Of a stretch of DNA of 43,225 nt, positions 31,315 to 42,859 are shown one piece after another. The first letter of the stretch is position 1; each line of letters opens with the position of its first letter. The stretch is from Zancudomyces culisetae (taxonomy: Eukaryota > Kickxellomycota > Harpellomycetes > Harpellales > Legeriomycetaceae): positions 1 to 43,225 of the forward strand of contig LSSK01000049.1 in NCBI GenBank assembly GCA_001969505.1, given 5' to 3'. The position numbers were made by a program, and so were the translations under genes. The notes beneath the pieces are model-generated. The model saw only the letters and a list, made by a program, of their open reading frames with translations, made no database searches and was not told where the DNA came from.

Positions 31315-33603
31315 GAATATCAAATCTTCAACTATATCGTCCTGGCTTTTAGGATTAGTCATCTTGAGTCTCTTGTTAGTTTCAAGTCTTTCATTCTCTC
31401 CATAAACATCGTTACTACCACCGTTTGTAGAAGTTATACTTCCATGATTTGGATTCAATAATTTATCAAAATTAAACGAATATTGATCAAGCACTTGACC
31501 ATATTCCGTAAACGTTCTCTTTTTTTCATTGAATGGAAACAAAAAAGTAGTATTGCTTTCATTGGCATAGCTAGATAACGTGTTGGCAAAATAGTAGTCA
31601 TGAATTATTCCAGAACTCAGTTTGGCGAGACTCGATGTTTTCAGGTTGTTTGTAGGGTTATAGTAGTAGCCGGCACTGTTTATAGCGTTCAAATTGTTTT
31701 GCATAAGTGACGTGCCAGTTCTGGTTGTTCCTAGTTGCTGGGCGTTTTCTTCACCATCACCATTCACTTGTCCCTGACCTTGCCCTTGCCCTTGCCCTTG
31801 CCCTTGCCCTTGCCCTTGCCCTTGCCCTTGCCCTTGCCCTTGCCCTTGCCCTTGCCCTTGCCCTTGCCCTTGCCCTTGCCCTTGCCCTTGCCCTTGCCCT
31901 TGCCCTTGCCCTTGATCTTGATCTTGGTCTTGGTCTTGTCCCTGACCCTGTTGAAGTAAATGTTCCATTTCTTCCTCCATCAAAATCTGCTGTTCTGCTT
32001 GTCTTTCTATTTGCTTCTTTCTATGCTGTTCAACAAATTCTTCAAGTTCTTTTCCTTTCAACATTTCCTTTTCGTACTTTGATATATTGACTGTAACATT
32101 CTCCAATTTTACGCTTTGACCCAAAGGAATATTCAATAAATCTATATCTGTATCTACACCTACACCTACACCCACATCTACATCCATATCCCCATGTTTT
32201 TGTTTTTGTTTTTGTTTGCGCTGATTCTCTATTTCTCGGTTTTTGGCTAACCATAATTCGTATAATTGTCTAGATAACGAATTTGTTCCTCCTTTTTCTG
32301 TTAATAACAACATTGTCTGTGGCGAATTTTTATTACCATCATTTCCATTATTATTATTATTATTATTTGTATTATTATTTGTATTTTTATTATTATTACC
32401 ACTATTATTACTATTGTTGTTGTTTGTAAATAAAAGTTTAAACAATTTTTTGGAATATCCAAATTCCAAATCTTCTCCAACTGCCAAAATAACCTTTCGA
32501 CTCATTGTATTTACATTAGATGTCTTTGCCTTCATTATCTTGTACAGCTTTTTCATATCTCCAGCAATTTTGACATTCAACAGTTCAAATGGATTCTTGC
32601 GCCTTGAATTTTCATAATTCCCTCCTCCTCCTCCTCCTCCTCCACTACCTCCAACACCTTCATTCATCCATTCCAACATAGACTGGCTGAACCGAAGTGT
32701 CGTCGATCCCATACTAGATACCATTATTGCCTGACTTCCCCTCGGTATCTTGCTGCTATCCATTATCCGGTCGATCATGTACAACATCTCCAAACTACGG
32801 CTTGATACGTCTACTGGTATCAGTATATTTCTACCTTTTGTCAGCTGCTCTACAATTGTTTGCTTGAGCCGCTCTTGTCGTTTGCGAAGTGTCGGTAGAT
32901 TTCGGTTAATGTTTCCTGTTTCGGTTATTAACAAGCTAGGTCTGACCAATTCCTTTATAATATGTCCCTTGTATAGCAACCCAGTCGCATTTAAATGTGC
33001 TTCCTTGACTAGATTGTATTTAACCAAATACAAAACTTGCTCGGTAGGTGTTTTTATCCTCCATATCGATCCTCCCAGACTATGCCCTGAAGGAATCGCT
33101 ACAATCTCGAATTCTCTCAGCTTTCTACTATACGTATTTCCTCCTCCTCCTCCTCCACTCCCTCCTCCGACTCCCATAATTCTGTTATTTTCACCACCAA
33201 GACGCTGTGAAAACCGAATCCCTGTTATATGATCAAATGCCTTGTCCACATGTTCCAATAACAGCTCCTTTTGTTTAAGATTTGCCTGCCATTCCAAACA
33301 CAATTCCTTACAAGTTATCCGTCCCATATTTTTCACTGGAATTGTCGAATATGCTGGACATTTAAGCCCCAGATGTGTATACGCTGCTGCATAATTTCCG
33401 ATATGCTCCTTTGTGGACTGCGAAAGTAGTACTAGATCAATGTTTTTTGCATATTTTTTCAACTCGCTGTTTAAAACTTGTTGTACTTGCCCGGTACCCC
33501 CACAATCTAATAGGATCTTGACTCCATCCAATTCTAGTAAATAACAAAGCCCGTCTTGCTCGTTCGTACCTGAAAGTGGTATGAATTTCGTTGTAGAGCT
33601 CAT
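29965..33603 (-). CDS. CFT2: Cft2/CPSF100 cleavage and polyadenylation factor subunit
   Basis: This is a single exon of 1,212 aa. Cft2 is the catalytically inactive metallo-beta-lactamase/beta-CASP partner of Ysh1 in the 3'-end processing complex. The N-terminus has the family start (FIPLSGTNEQDGLCYLLELD, VKILLDCGG). The position of the zinc-binding HxHxDH of active enzymes is occupied by LLSQSTKEHIGNY, consistent with a pseudo-enzyme. Beta-CASP blocks follow (FEIVAIPSGHSLGGSIWRIK, LLITETGNINRNLP), and the C-terminal domain ends LMVVGNISPDFYTVRHILYS. Low-complexity inserts make it ~350 aa longer than yeast Cft2: Asn-rich (DNA ~32340-32415), Gly-Gln (31783-31914) and a Ser run followed by Glu (31245-31312). 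The inserts fall where the family is poorly conserved. Confidence 0.93.
31783..31914 (-). repeat. CCCTTG hexanucleotide array (Gly-Gln repeat of Cft2)
   Basis: Twenty-two uninterrupted CCCTTG units (132 bp), read on the minus strand as CAAGGG, i.e. Gln-Gly. Degenerate GTCTTG/ATCTTG units follow to about 31938 and encode Asp-Gln. Confidence 0.95.
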
Positions 33604-34175
33604 CTTCAGTTCTTGTTTATGTTTTTATTTTCTCCCCCCTCACCTTTCATTTGTTTTTTTCCCCCACCCTTTTATCTATTGTATAATCAGGAATACTGAG
33701 GAATGAACTCGAAAAAATCTGTTGATTTGTGATATTTACTCTTTTTCTTTTCTTTTATTTTATTTTATTTTAGTTGATTAATATTTTGCACAAGAGCTTG
33801 TACAAACAATTTCAGTTAATTTTTTATTTTTTATTTTTTATTTTTTATTTTTTACTTTCAAACCAAGATTCACAAAAGCTAGAGTAAAATAAAACTAATA
33901 ATAATAATTTAGTAAACTTTAATATCATTTGAAATAACAATATATTTTTTAAATACATGTTTGATATTTGTGAGTTAAAACCCTTTATTTTTAAAAAAAA
34001 ATTTCATCTAGTCAAAATTATTGATGATTATGATGTAAAAAAGGAATGGTTTTCAAAATAAATACAGGTACTAGTGTTCGTAAAAATAAAAAGAAAGAGT
34101 GACATTGTGCAAAAAACAGAAAGAAAAGAATGGAAATGGAATGGAAAAAGAGATATAAAAAAAAAACAAACTTAA
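33604..34175. other. Intergenic region between CFT2 and KCS1
   Basis: This 572-bp AT-rich spacer contains the CFT2 promoter and KCS1 3' flank. A TTTTTTA repeat lies at 33820-33854. No gene is visible. Confidence 0.55.
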
Positions 34176-36440
34176 TCACTGTAGGATAGAGGAAATAAAA
34201 TTTACATAGGAGCCAAAGGCCTTTTTGTCAGAATCTGAAGCATACGTAGCCCAAATAATCGAAAACTCAGTAATCAGAGTAGAAATACCCTTTAGGTAGC
34301 CGGTATCGGGACCAGGACAATCGGAATTGAAGGTACAGGGTTGTTCGGGAGTTGAGGTGGCAGAAAAGGAATGGGTTGAGGAAGGCGGGCATTGGAGAGT
34401 CGGGGTCGAAGGGGTATTTTCGCGCTGAATAAAAGTACAGTTTACAAAATCAATAATACGTAAATCAAGGTCGGAATTGATCATTGTTAGCGGTGTGGCA
34501 AGAGAGAGAGGAGGGGTATTTGTAGATGAAGAAGAAGAAGAAGAGGATGTGGAAGAAGAATCAGAAAGTGTTTCCAAGGGAGCAGACTCAATATCAGAGT
34601 GATGAGGAGACATATTCAGAGAATTGTCGGAATGGCAAATAATTGGTGAAGCGTATGGCGAACAAGACAAGTCAATAGATGGACGATTTGCACCGTCGTA
34701 GACAAGTAACAGACTGCCGCCATAAAACCGAAACCCGTGTATTTGAGAAACAGTTTTGTACAGCTGTGCCAGACGACGCAGGATGTGGGGGATGTGCCAA
34801 ACCATAACACCAAAGCCATTATCCAGAAACTCAATCAAGACTCGTCTGAATGACGACGTGGTCAACGATCGGCCAAAATACTTGTCGAGAAACAAAAAGG
34901 CATCGCGGTTGGCTTTGTACACCTGCAGCCCACACATCCGCACGCCCAGCTCCTTGCTCGTTGTCTGGCTACATTTAAGCGTCTGCGACCGGATCTTTTC
35001 GGGCGATGCGTTGACGCCATGTTGCCGTGTACCCATCTTCAAATCCAAAATACAAGGCCGCTCCATTGTGGCAGTTATGTCACTGAGTAGAATAAACTTA
35101 TGGGTGCTCCCGGGAATTGCATCTGCAAGCGTTAGCATTTTTTTGGAACACTTTTTATCCCACAGATCCTGACACCCCTCCATCCCTCCACTCCAATTGG
35201 TCGTGTTGCTCCCATTTTTTTGATCGTTACTCGTTGCATTGTTGTTTAGTGAGAGGTCGGACAGTTCTCGTCGTAGTCCTCCCACACTAACATCAAGACC
35301 AATCTTTTCCGTCTTAGCTATACTGTTCCTGGTACGTCTGCATCCACCAGTGCTACTCACGGTTGCTTCCGGATCATCAGATTCGCCCATACACCCATCC
35401 ACCCTCTTCTTGTGACCCATTCGTGCTTGGAAATCAACTTCAGAATTCCGACGCGTTACCGTTCGAGTTTTGTACATCTTTTCGTGTTTTTCCAATGCCT
35501 CAAACGATAGTGCCTCCTTCAAAACCTCCTCCTGCATTTTTTTCCACCGCTTGTTCAGCTTCATCTCTCCACTGTCCTCAATAATCCCCGGACTTGAATC
35601 TGCCTTTTTGGAATATCCATCATGCCCGGCCCGTTTTATACTTCGCTGCTTGTTCTCCTTCAGCTCATCGCTCTTGTCTTCATCCCAGTCGTCCTTATTT
35701 GTCCTTCCTCGCCTTCTATTCATTGTTGCAGTTACAAGCCATTTTGGTATTATGTGTCTGTTCTGTTCAAACACAACCTCTGGAATCACCTGCCCACCTT
35801 CATATCCTTGCATATACGTCACATTTACATGTCCCAAATACTCTGGTAAAAATTTGTATAGCTTTGGATGTATCATATCCACCACCGTGTAGAATCTGTT
35901 TTCGTGGGGATTCATTGGCTTACATATTGCCTTTCTCGAAAACTTGTAGAACGGCGTGTGCCCCCCAACTTGGTTGATAAACGGTGTTAAATGCAGCGAT
36001 CTAATTCCCTTTCGCCCTATATTTTTTTTCTTTCTTCTTTCCTGCTGTAGCTTTCTATCAAACATTTCCTCAATCAGAGTGGAGTATTCCACTTTGCTCT
36101 TGCGCCCTCGTCCTTTAGACATTCTCAGCCCTTCTCCCTCACTTTCAACCAAATTAGCATATCCTCCTCTTATTGCCGGCAGCCCCCCTCTTCTTCTTTC
36201 TAGTTTACTACTGCCTTTACGGATTCTGACCCCTTTAACCCTCTTTTCATATTCTAGCTTCTCGCTTATGGGCATCTCAACTGCGACCCCATCCTCCAGC
36301 CCTCCTTGAACACCCGCCCCCTTCTCTATTATCTTATACTTTCTGTCTAGCCTTGCGCCTCTCTTCAATGTTTCTGAAGTTCCACTGTCGCTCGAATTAA
36401 TATCCGAGGTTTCAACCAACGGAACTCTATATGCCCACAT
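34176..36440 (-). CDS. KCS1: Kcs1-type inositol hexakisphosphate kinase
   Basis: Kcs1 phosphorylates InsP6 (and InsP5) to diphosphoinositol phosphates that signal phosphate status. The conserved blocks are HKFILLSDITATMERPCILD with LKMGTRQHG (PxxxDxKxG, the inositol-kinase signature, ~35020-35110), RMCGLQVYKANRDAFLFLDK, YFGRSL, FRFYGGSLLLVYDG, LRIIDFVNCTF and DTGYLKGI near the C-terminus. The family usually has IDFA, so the Val is a mild variant. The reading frame continues upstream without an ATG to an in-frame TAA at 36560-36558. The first ATG is 36440 (MWAYRVPLVE), giving 754 aa. An upstream spliced exon is possible, because the intervening 27+ codons are basic and protein-like. The N-terminal half is long and poorly conserved, as in other fungal Kcs1. 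Confidence 0.88.
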   Translation of the reverse strand: MWAYRVPLVETSDINSSDSGTSETLKRGARLDRKYKIIEKGAGVQGGLEDGVAVEMPISEKLEYEKRVKGVRIRKGSSKLERRRGGLPAIRGGYANLVESEGEGLRMSKGRGRKSKVEYSTLIEEMFDRKLQQERRKKKNIGRKGIRSLHLTPFINQVGGHTPFYKFSRKAICKPMNPHENRFYTVVDMIHPKLYKFLPEYLGHVNVTYMQGYEGGQVIPEVVFEQNRHIIPKWLVTATMNRRRGRTNKDDWDEDKSDELKENKQRSIKRAGHDGYSKKADSSPGIIEDSGEMKLNKRWKKMQEEVLKEALSFEALEKHEKMYKTRTVTRRNSEVDFQARMGHKKRVDGCMGESDDPEATVSSTGGCRRTRNSIAKTEKIGLDVSVGGLRRELSDLSLNNNATSNDQKNGSNTTNWSGGMEGCQDLWDKKCSKKMLTLADAIPGSTHKFILLSDITATMERPCILDLKMGTRQHGVNASPEKIRSQTLKCSQTTSKELGVRMCGLQVYKANRDAFLFLDKYFGRSLTTSSFRRVLIEFLDNGFGVMVWHIPHILRRLAQLYKTVSQIHGFRFYGGSLLLVYDGANRPSIDLSCSPYASPIICHSDNSLNMSPHHSDIESAPLETLSDSSSTSSSSSSSSTNTPPLSLATPLTMINSDLDLRIIDFVNCTFIQRENTPSTPTLQCPPSSTHSFSATSTPEQPCTFNSDCPGPDTGYLKGISTLITEFSIIWATYASDSDKKAFGSYVNFISSILQ

Positions 36441-39400
36441 TTTCTGCCTACTTCCCCTGTACCTTTCATAGCGATATGCTCTTTTGGGTGCTTTTGCAAG
36501 TTTTATTCCTGTGTTGGCCAATTTTATGTTACTCTTTTTATCCTTTGTTTTTTTTTTTTACTATCTGTATAGTATTTTATTTATTTTTACCTCTTTTTAA
36601 CAATGAACAATCTTCAATGTTAAACTCCCTTTCCTAATTTTAGTGGCTCTTGATATATTTGATGGTGTCTCCTTTTTTTAGCCAGAATAAATACCGTTCT
36701 ATATTTCACTTATTTGCCTGGAACAGCCCACTTTGTTTATTTTGTTTTATTGTAATTGCACTTTTAGTTCCTGTTCTTGTATACTACTTGGTTTTGTAAA
36801 TCTAATTAGTTCTTTCTCTCTCCTGATGGTTAACTGTTTTATTTTTATTACCACATTTAAATTCCAATAACTAAACTCAAAAGAAAGAAAAAAGATACAA
36901 CAGAATGTTTACTACAGCGCTTCATAGAATTTTTTTTTTCTCGCACTCAAGTCTATTTTTAACTTGACTTTTTTTTTTTCAGTGAGCCTTGTAGCTTTTT
37001 ATTTCTCTATTTATACTATTTTTTTTCAATATTGTTTTTATTTATATTATTTTTGGGATTTAGGCCAAATTTACAAAATGTATAACCCAAAACGAAAAAA
37101 AATAAAAATATCTGCTCCACCTAATACAGCCTTTTTTTTTAATTTGAGCTTATTAATTAGTATAGCACCTGGAATTCACGCTTGAATTTTCATATATTTT
37201 CTTGTGGTCATGTAAATAAAATCAGATCCCTTTGAAACGGCCTATAACGTAAATGCTCGTGTACTATTGCTTAATATCCTATAAAATCACGTTTTTCATT
37301 ATGGCAAAGATGCCTTTGATTCTCTTTCTTGTTATTGCCGTTTTATTCAAGATATCATCAGTATCGTTCTTTTTTTCTTGATTCTATATTCATACTATCC
37401 CACGTTCTTTTCCATCTCTCTCTTATCCATTTATTGTCTCAGTGCTTTAAATAACTATTTTGACCTATTCTAATTCAACCTTGAATGTTTTTTCTTCAAG
37501 GCCTAGCATATTAGTTTTGAAACCACTTCATATCGAGTATCCTCTTTGGTACAGATCCTCAATCTCAACCAGATATATCATTTGGATGCAGTTTCAGAAA
37601 AAAAGTTTTGAATAGAGATGCTTTTGAAAGTCAACAAACCAATACCATTCCCTCATTTTCCCGTATGGCAAGCCTATGGATCTCTTGATTTTTTGCACGT
37701 TTTTATTTTTTTTCCTCTTTTAGCCAGACCCAATTCCAGATTTATTTTTTTGTTGTTGCTATTTCCTAATTATATTTGACCTCATTTAGATTGAAAAAAA
37801 AAGTCTGTAGAATTATGAAATTCCGATTGTATATTAAAGGTAAACATGGTTGCCAATGTATCGCTCGTTTCGTTACCTCAAACCATACGTTTTGTTGACT
37901 AAGTGCAAGGAAAGCTATCCTGTACAAACATAAATTTACAAGCTTATATCCAGTCCTCTTGTCACTTTGCCATTTTGATATCCCCTTTCTTATTGCGCTA
38001 AATCATTAATTTTGGTAAACACTTGTCCCTATGAAAAAAGCATAAACTAACAAAAAACTAAATAAATGAAAAAAAAAACTTGGCATCTAGATAATATTGA
38101 TTTGTTTAGATGATATCTAGTTGAAAGATTATCAAGTGCCTTACAAATTGTGTAAATGTACCTGCAAAAAAGTTGGTATTTCCCGTCTGCTTCTTCCGAA
38201 AATCACAATCAAAAGTAGCAAAAAAAGAAGAAAAAAAAAGCAATGTCCATAAAACCCAACACAACAATCGCATTTATATTGACCAGTACACCAGATTTAC
38301 GGATATAATAACCACCTTTTCTTCCACCACCAATACCACACTACTATACACTTTTGTTCACAACCATAGAACAGGAATTAATTTGTTTTTTTTTTCCTTT
38401 TCTGCCAGGCTAAAACTGAATAACACCATTTTCCTGTGCAACCACCTTAGTCACTATTAAACTAGGGTGTTATGTGTTGTTATATACAAAAGGAGTATAC
38501 ATCATAAACATTCACAATTGTTAGTGGCAATGACACGTTCCTATTTGGTCAACAACCAAAACGTTTCCCAGCTACTTGCTCTCATTTCTCCTTTTCCTCT
38601 CTAAAAAAAACCCACATGCCTTGGGTATTGCGAATTTTTTTTTCTCAGCCTCCAAATTTTGCATAAAAACTCTTTCCGATAAAATCCATAGCAAATGAAA
38701 TAGGGCATTTCGACCACGTGAAATCCAGTAGCACATGGTGTTTATTATTTAAGATTCTCCTAGTGCTCAAAAGTAAAGATGAATTGTCCAATAAAAATTA
38801 CACGTGTCTACTCCTTTACCTTGATTGGGCTCGTCTAATCCGCTTTGAATATTGTGTTCCTCGATCAGCTTAATTATTTTATTTTCTTGTTTACCCAGCC
38901 TATCTCGTATTCCTGCTTCTGTTCATTTTTCCGAGTGATACCACTGAATATAATAGGAGTATTGCCTCCAATTAACCAATAGGCGCTAAAAATAGTCGCT
39001 AAACCAAGCTGGTAATGGACACAATACTAGGAACAATATAGCCAATCCACCAGAATGTTTAATTACATATCATGTGCCTATATGCTGACATTCACTGTGG
39101 CCCTGAACACCAAATTGTCTAGTAGTAAGTTACAGGCCCATTTTATCTAAAATATGACATCACCATTATATTTATCGTTCTTTAAACTGTCACCAGGAAT
39201 CACAGGTACTACAATTCAGGTAAATGCGAATCAAAAAAAAAAAAGAGTAATCCTCTGTTTCTTTACCCTCATGTGACTTTCCACGTGCTATATTGGCTTT
39301 TGATATATTGGTTTTCTCAATGGTGATCTGTATCTGAAAATGTAGGAATGAAAATAAAAGTCAATTGAATGAAGTATAACTGTCTTTCATGCTCGTTTAA

Positions 39401-39542
39401 ATCTATTTTAATTGCGTACAACTTTCTTTCCGCCTCAACCTCAAAAATAAAACAGACAAGATAAATAAAATAAAATGCTTTAAAAATTGAAGAGGAACTG
39501 ATGTTTCTCTTCCTTGCTAATTACAAACTACAACTCTGTTCT
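36441..39542. other. 3-kb mostly non-coding region between KCS1 and MSY1
   Basis: This is AT/T-rich. Perfect CACGTG E-boxes occur at 38715-38720, 38801-38806 and 39282-39287. Several short protein-like pieces are scattered. On the plus strand there is a signal-peptide-like start at 37302 (MAKMPLILFLVIAVLFK) and a 55-codon open end near 37550-37690. On the minus strand there are segments near 39020-38820. None could be assembled with confidence. Confidence 0.4.
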
Positions 39543-41291
39543 TTAGAAAACGCTTAAAATGAAAAAATCTGTTTTTCCCTTTCTGATAATGGCAAACTTG
39601 CCATTATCCAAATAATCAGCATCCAGCGAGGGCATCCACTTGTCAGAGGTCACTCTTGTGTTATTCCAATAAAGTCCATTGTTTTTTATTAGCCTAAACG
39701 CCTCAGACTTAGAGCTGCATGCCCCAGTCAAAACTGCGAGATCTGTTATTCTCATCTCTCTTATGACTTCAGCCTTTGCTCGTATTAGTCTAGAATCGTT
39801 TTTAAATGACTTTAAAATATATTCACTGGTGATATTAGAGTCAGAGATGTTCTGACCCTTTTTCATACCAAAAAAGAAAGCTGTTAGCTCCTGTGCGAGT
39901 TTAACTTCATTAGACCCATGAACCAGTTCTGTGACCTCAGAAGCCAAAACAGTTTGTCCCAACATTTTTTCGGGATTTTTATTGTGTTCAGTAACTATTT
40001 CATTTATCTTCTCTAGAGATAGTAGTGTAAAAATCGGAAGATATCTAGCAATATCCTGATCTGAGGTTTTCATAAAAAATTGGTACAATTCGTATGGAGA
40101 TGTCAAGTTCGAATCGAGCCACACGGCATTTCCTGCAGACTTTCCAAATTTAAGACCAGATGACGTGGTCAATAGTGGGATTGTCAAGCCGAACGCATTT
40201 TCATGCCGTACCCTTTTGGGCTCGCCTTCATTTGGGATCGATTTTTTCTCTTCTAATGTGTTCAGCTTATGAATAAGCTCTATTCCTGCAGTAATATTTC
40301 CCCATTGGTCACTACCACCTATTTGGATCTGACAGCCATGGTTTTTATGCAAATAATAAAAATCATACGCTTGCAGTAGCTGGTATGAAAACTCTGTATA
40401 ACTAATTCCCTCCTCCGTACTCATTCTGGATTTAACGCTCTCCTTTGACAACATCGCCCCGACTCTAGATACACGTCCAACAGTACCTAGAAACTCTAAA
40501 ACATTCAGATTTTTGTACCAATCGTAATTACTTAGGAACTTGATAGGCAATAAACTCTCTGATTTTGTTTTTGATATGCGACTCTCTGCATATACCTGAG
40601 CATTTTTAAATATGTATTCAGATTGCAAGCGCAGTTTTCGCACGTTTTCTTCCAGCACATCGCTCGAAAGCTGTTTTCTTTCACTATTTCTACCACTTGG
40701 ATCTCCAATCATACCAGTAGCACCACCCACCTATTTTTAGTGTTTGTATTTATATTCATTTTTGTTTTTTCTTGTTTTGCATTTGCATTTGCGATTGCTT
40801 TGAAAACCCTTTGTATTTAGAATCCAATATTGTATATTTGTTAGTCGTTCCTCAATTTTTCCTTCGCTCACTTTTAACTTACCAGGGAAATTACTTGATG
40901 ACCACCCAAATGGAAATGAATTAATCCCATCAACGCAACCAAGTTACCCAAATGCATACTTGGGGCGGTTGGATCAACGCCGCAGTATATTGTTGCTTGT
41001 TTTTCGACAACCTTTGCTATTTCATTGCTATATTTATACAATTTTACTTGGTTTCATTACGCAATTTTCAAACATTTCAAATATAATATAAACAACGAGA
41101 GCTTTATACATACAAAATACACACAGAATGCAAATAAAACAAAAGCTGTACCTTGTAATATCAGAAATCAAGCCCCGATCCCTTAGTTCTCCAATAACAT
41201 TGGTATTTATCGATCTTTTCCTTAGAGATAAGCCTGATACTGCCCTATGAAAAATAAGTTTTTGCCTAAGGTTACCTCTTGCAATTATCAT
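39543..41291 (-). CDS. MSY1: Mitochondrial tyrosyl-tRNA synthetase; three exons
   Basis: Exons are 41291-41152, 41027-40883 and 40730-39543, giving 490 aa, almost the same as yeast Msy1 (492). The enzyme charges mitochondrial tRNA-Tyr. Class I motifs are present: the HIGH variant HLGN (72-75, in [15 protein letters not shown]) and the KMSKS variant KFGKS (289-293). The tyrosine-binding region includes [12 protein letters not shown], and [20 protein letters not shown] precedes it. A C-terminal S4-like RNA-binding segment ([20 protein letters not shown]) follows. The N-terminal 30 residues are basic and Ser/Arg-rich, as a mitochondrial presequence should be. Donors are GTACAG and GTAAGT, acceptors ATAG and ATAG; phases 2 and 0. 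The long exon begins at GTG (Val), so it needs exons 1-2 for its start and its HIGH motif. Confidence 0.95.
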
Positions 41292-42859
41292 TTTACACTG
41301 CTTTTTGTATATTAGTTTTTATGGAATGCAATTCAATCAAACCTATTGCATATAACACCATTTGTTCACTTGTCTTTTTTTTTTGAGATAAAAGATCAGA
41401 CACCTAAAAACAAACACACTTTCTTTCCGACACTCGGATCCATTGGTCAGGAGTGTTATCTGTGTTGCTAGTATTGGTTTTCCCTACAAATTCTTTTTTA
41501 ATTTTATTTAGAGATTAAAATCATGAAAATGGATATTACTATTCGCCAAGATTATGGAATCAATAGTTGTTACTGACTTTGCTTAGTCAAGTACAGAGCT
41601 CAGCGACTAGGTACCTGTAGTCAAAGATAGGATTACTCGCGTCCCATTTTGTGAAAACACATTTCATCCCCCACACACAAGCTGTCTAAAAACATGAAAA
41701 TTGGTACCATCATTAACTCTTGCGAATGGAAAACCTCCTTTCCCCCCCCTTCGGCAACAACATTTTTGAGCTTTATATCACATAAAAATAGCAAAAGCTG
41801 ACGAAAAGACGACTCCAAACCTCCATTAATATCAAAATTTTGATCACAACTTGTCTTTCTGTGTTTGTAGGAAAGAGCTAAACTTCAGCTGCAACTTTAT
41901 AACATTGCCACGGAGCCTTCAACGTAGAGTGGTGCCACACTATCTATAAACACTGGTATACCCACCACTTCACCACTGGTTCAATACTATTTAAATATCT
42001 CAAGCTCCGTTATGATCAGCTCTCCTTCTCTCTCCCTTTTTTCAATTTTATGTTTGTTATTTTTTTCACAAAGAGAACAACCGCCGGTATAGAACACGCG
42101 TACTTTTCTTTGACTTATCCCATACCAAGGCTTAAAAACATTCTTAAATTGGGGGGTTTTTTTGAGTTGTTTCTTTGGCACCTCTTTATTGCATATGATT
42201 ATTCAATATATCTCGTTTATTCGTGTTTTTATTTGCGTTTTTTGTTGGGATTACCAATGTAAACTGCCCGGATGCGTATGAAAAAAATTTTTTTTATCAA
42301 CTTGATGTCTTGTCTTTTATAAAACAACCACAGTTTGCTTTATTTGAAACCACCTTTACTTGAACAATTGAAAAGATTTTCAATATTCGAATAAAATACA
42401 AGCATTCTTGAGTATTTTTTTTAACTCGATCCACCAATTGTTCATCACCAATCTGCTATAGCTGGTTCTCGCATATGATGTTAAGTAGTGGTGCTAAAAA
42501 AGAGCACAATTTTCATTTATGTAAAAAAAAAATACATATAATGAAATGTTTCATTGTTCTAACTTTTTAATCTATTTTTTTTACATTTATTTTGATTACT
42601 TGAAGAGGAAGGTTCGTTTTGTGCTTACATATTTTTTGCGGAGGGAAGAGGAAGTACAAATTAAATTTATTTCTTACTTTCAATAATATATCTTGTAAAA
42701 GCAAATTATAAAGTTCAATCCATTAATCTGGTTTGCTTGTAGATTTATTTCCGATTTATCATAGCTTGGTAGATTTTAATAGCATATTGCTTTTACACAA
42801 AGGTAGAGAGCCATATTTGGAGGCAAGTATATACATAAAAAAAAGTTGATATCAGAAAG
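41292..42859. other. Intergenic region between MSY1 and the right-edge gene
   Basis: This divergent 1.57-kb spacer is AT-rich with pyrimidine runs. An exon-like end on the plus strand (acceptor TTTGTAG ending 41870, then KLQLQLYNIATEPST and TAG) and a minus-strand frame at 42181-41987 with a CSLC pair (VRVFYTGGCSLCEKN) are protein-like but lack starts. They are left uncalled. Confidence 0.4.

Noticed and set aside
31707-32090. Leu-Pro and Leu-Ala dipeptide frames opposite the Cft2 repeat
   Set aside because: Complement of the CCCTTG array; no start context or conservation, and Cft2 is well supported on the other strand.
38173-38460. 95-codon plus-strand frame
   Set aside because: No ATG at its start and no recognisable domain; composition fits chance translation of A/T-rich DNA.
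39061-39127. Plus-strand exon-like MFNYISCAYMLTFTVALN with GTAAGT donor
   Set aside because: No convincing downstream exon, and the opposite strand is equally open; left as unresolved.
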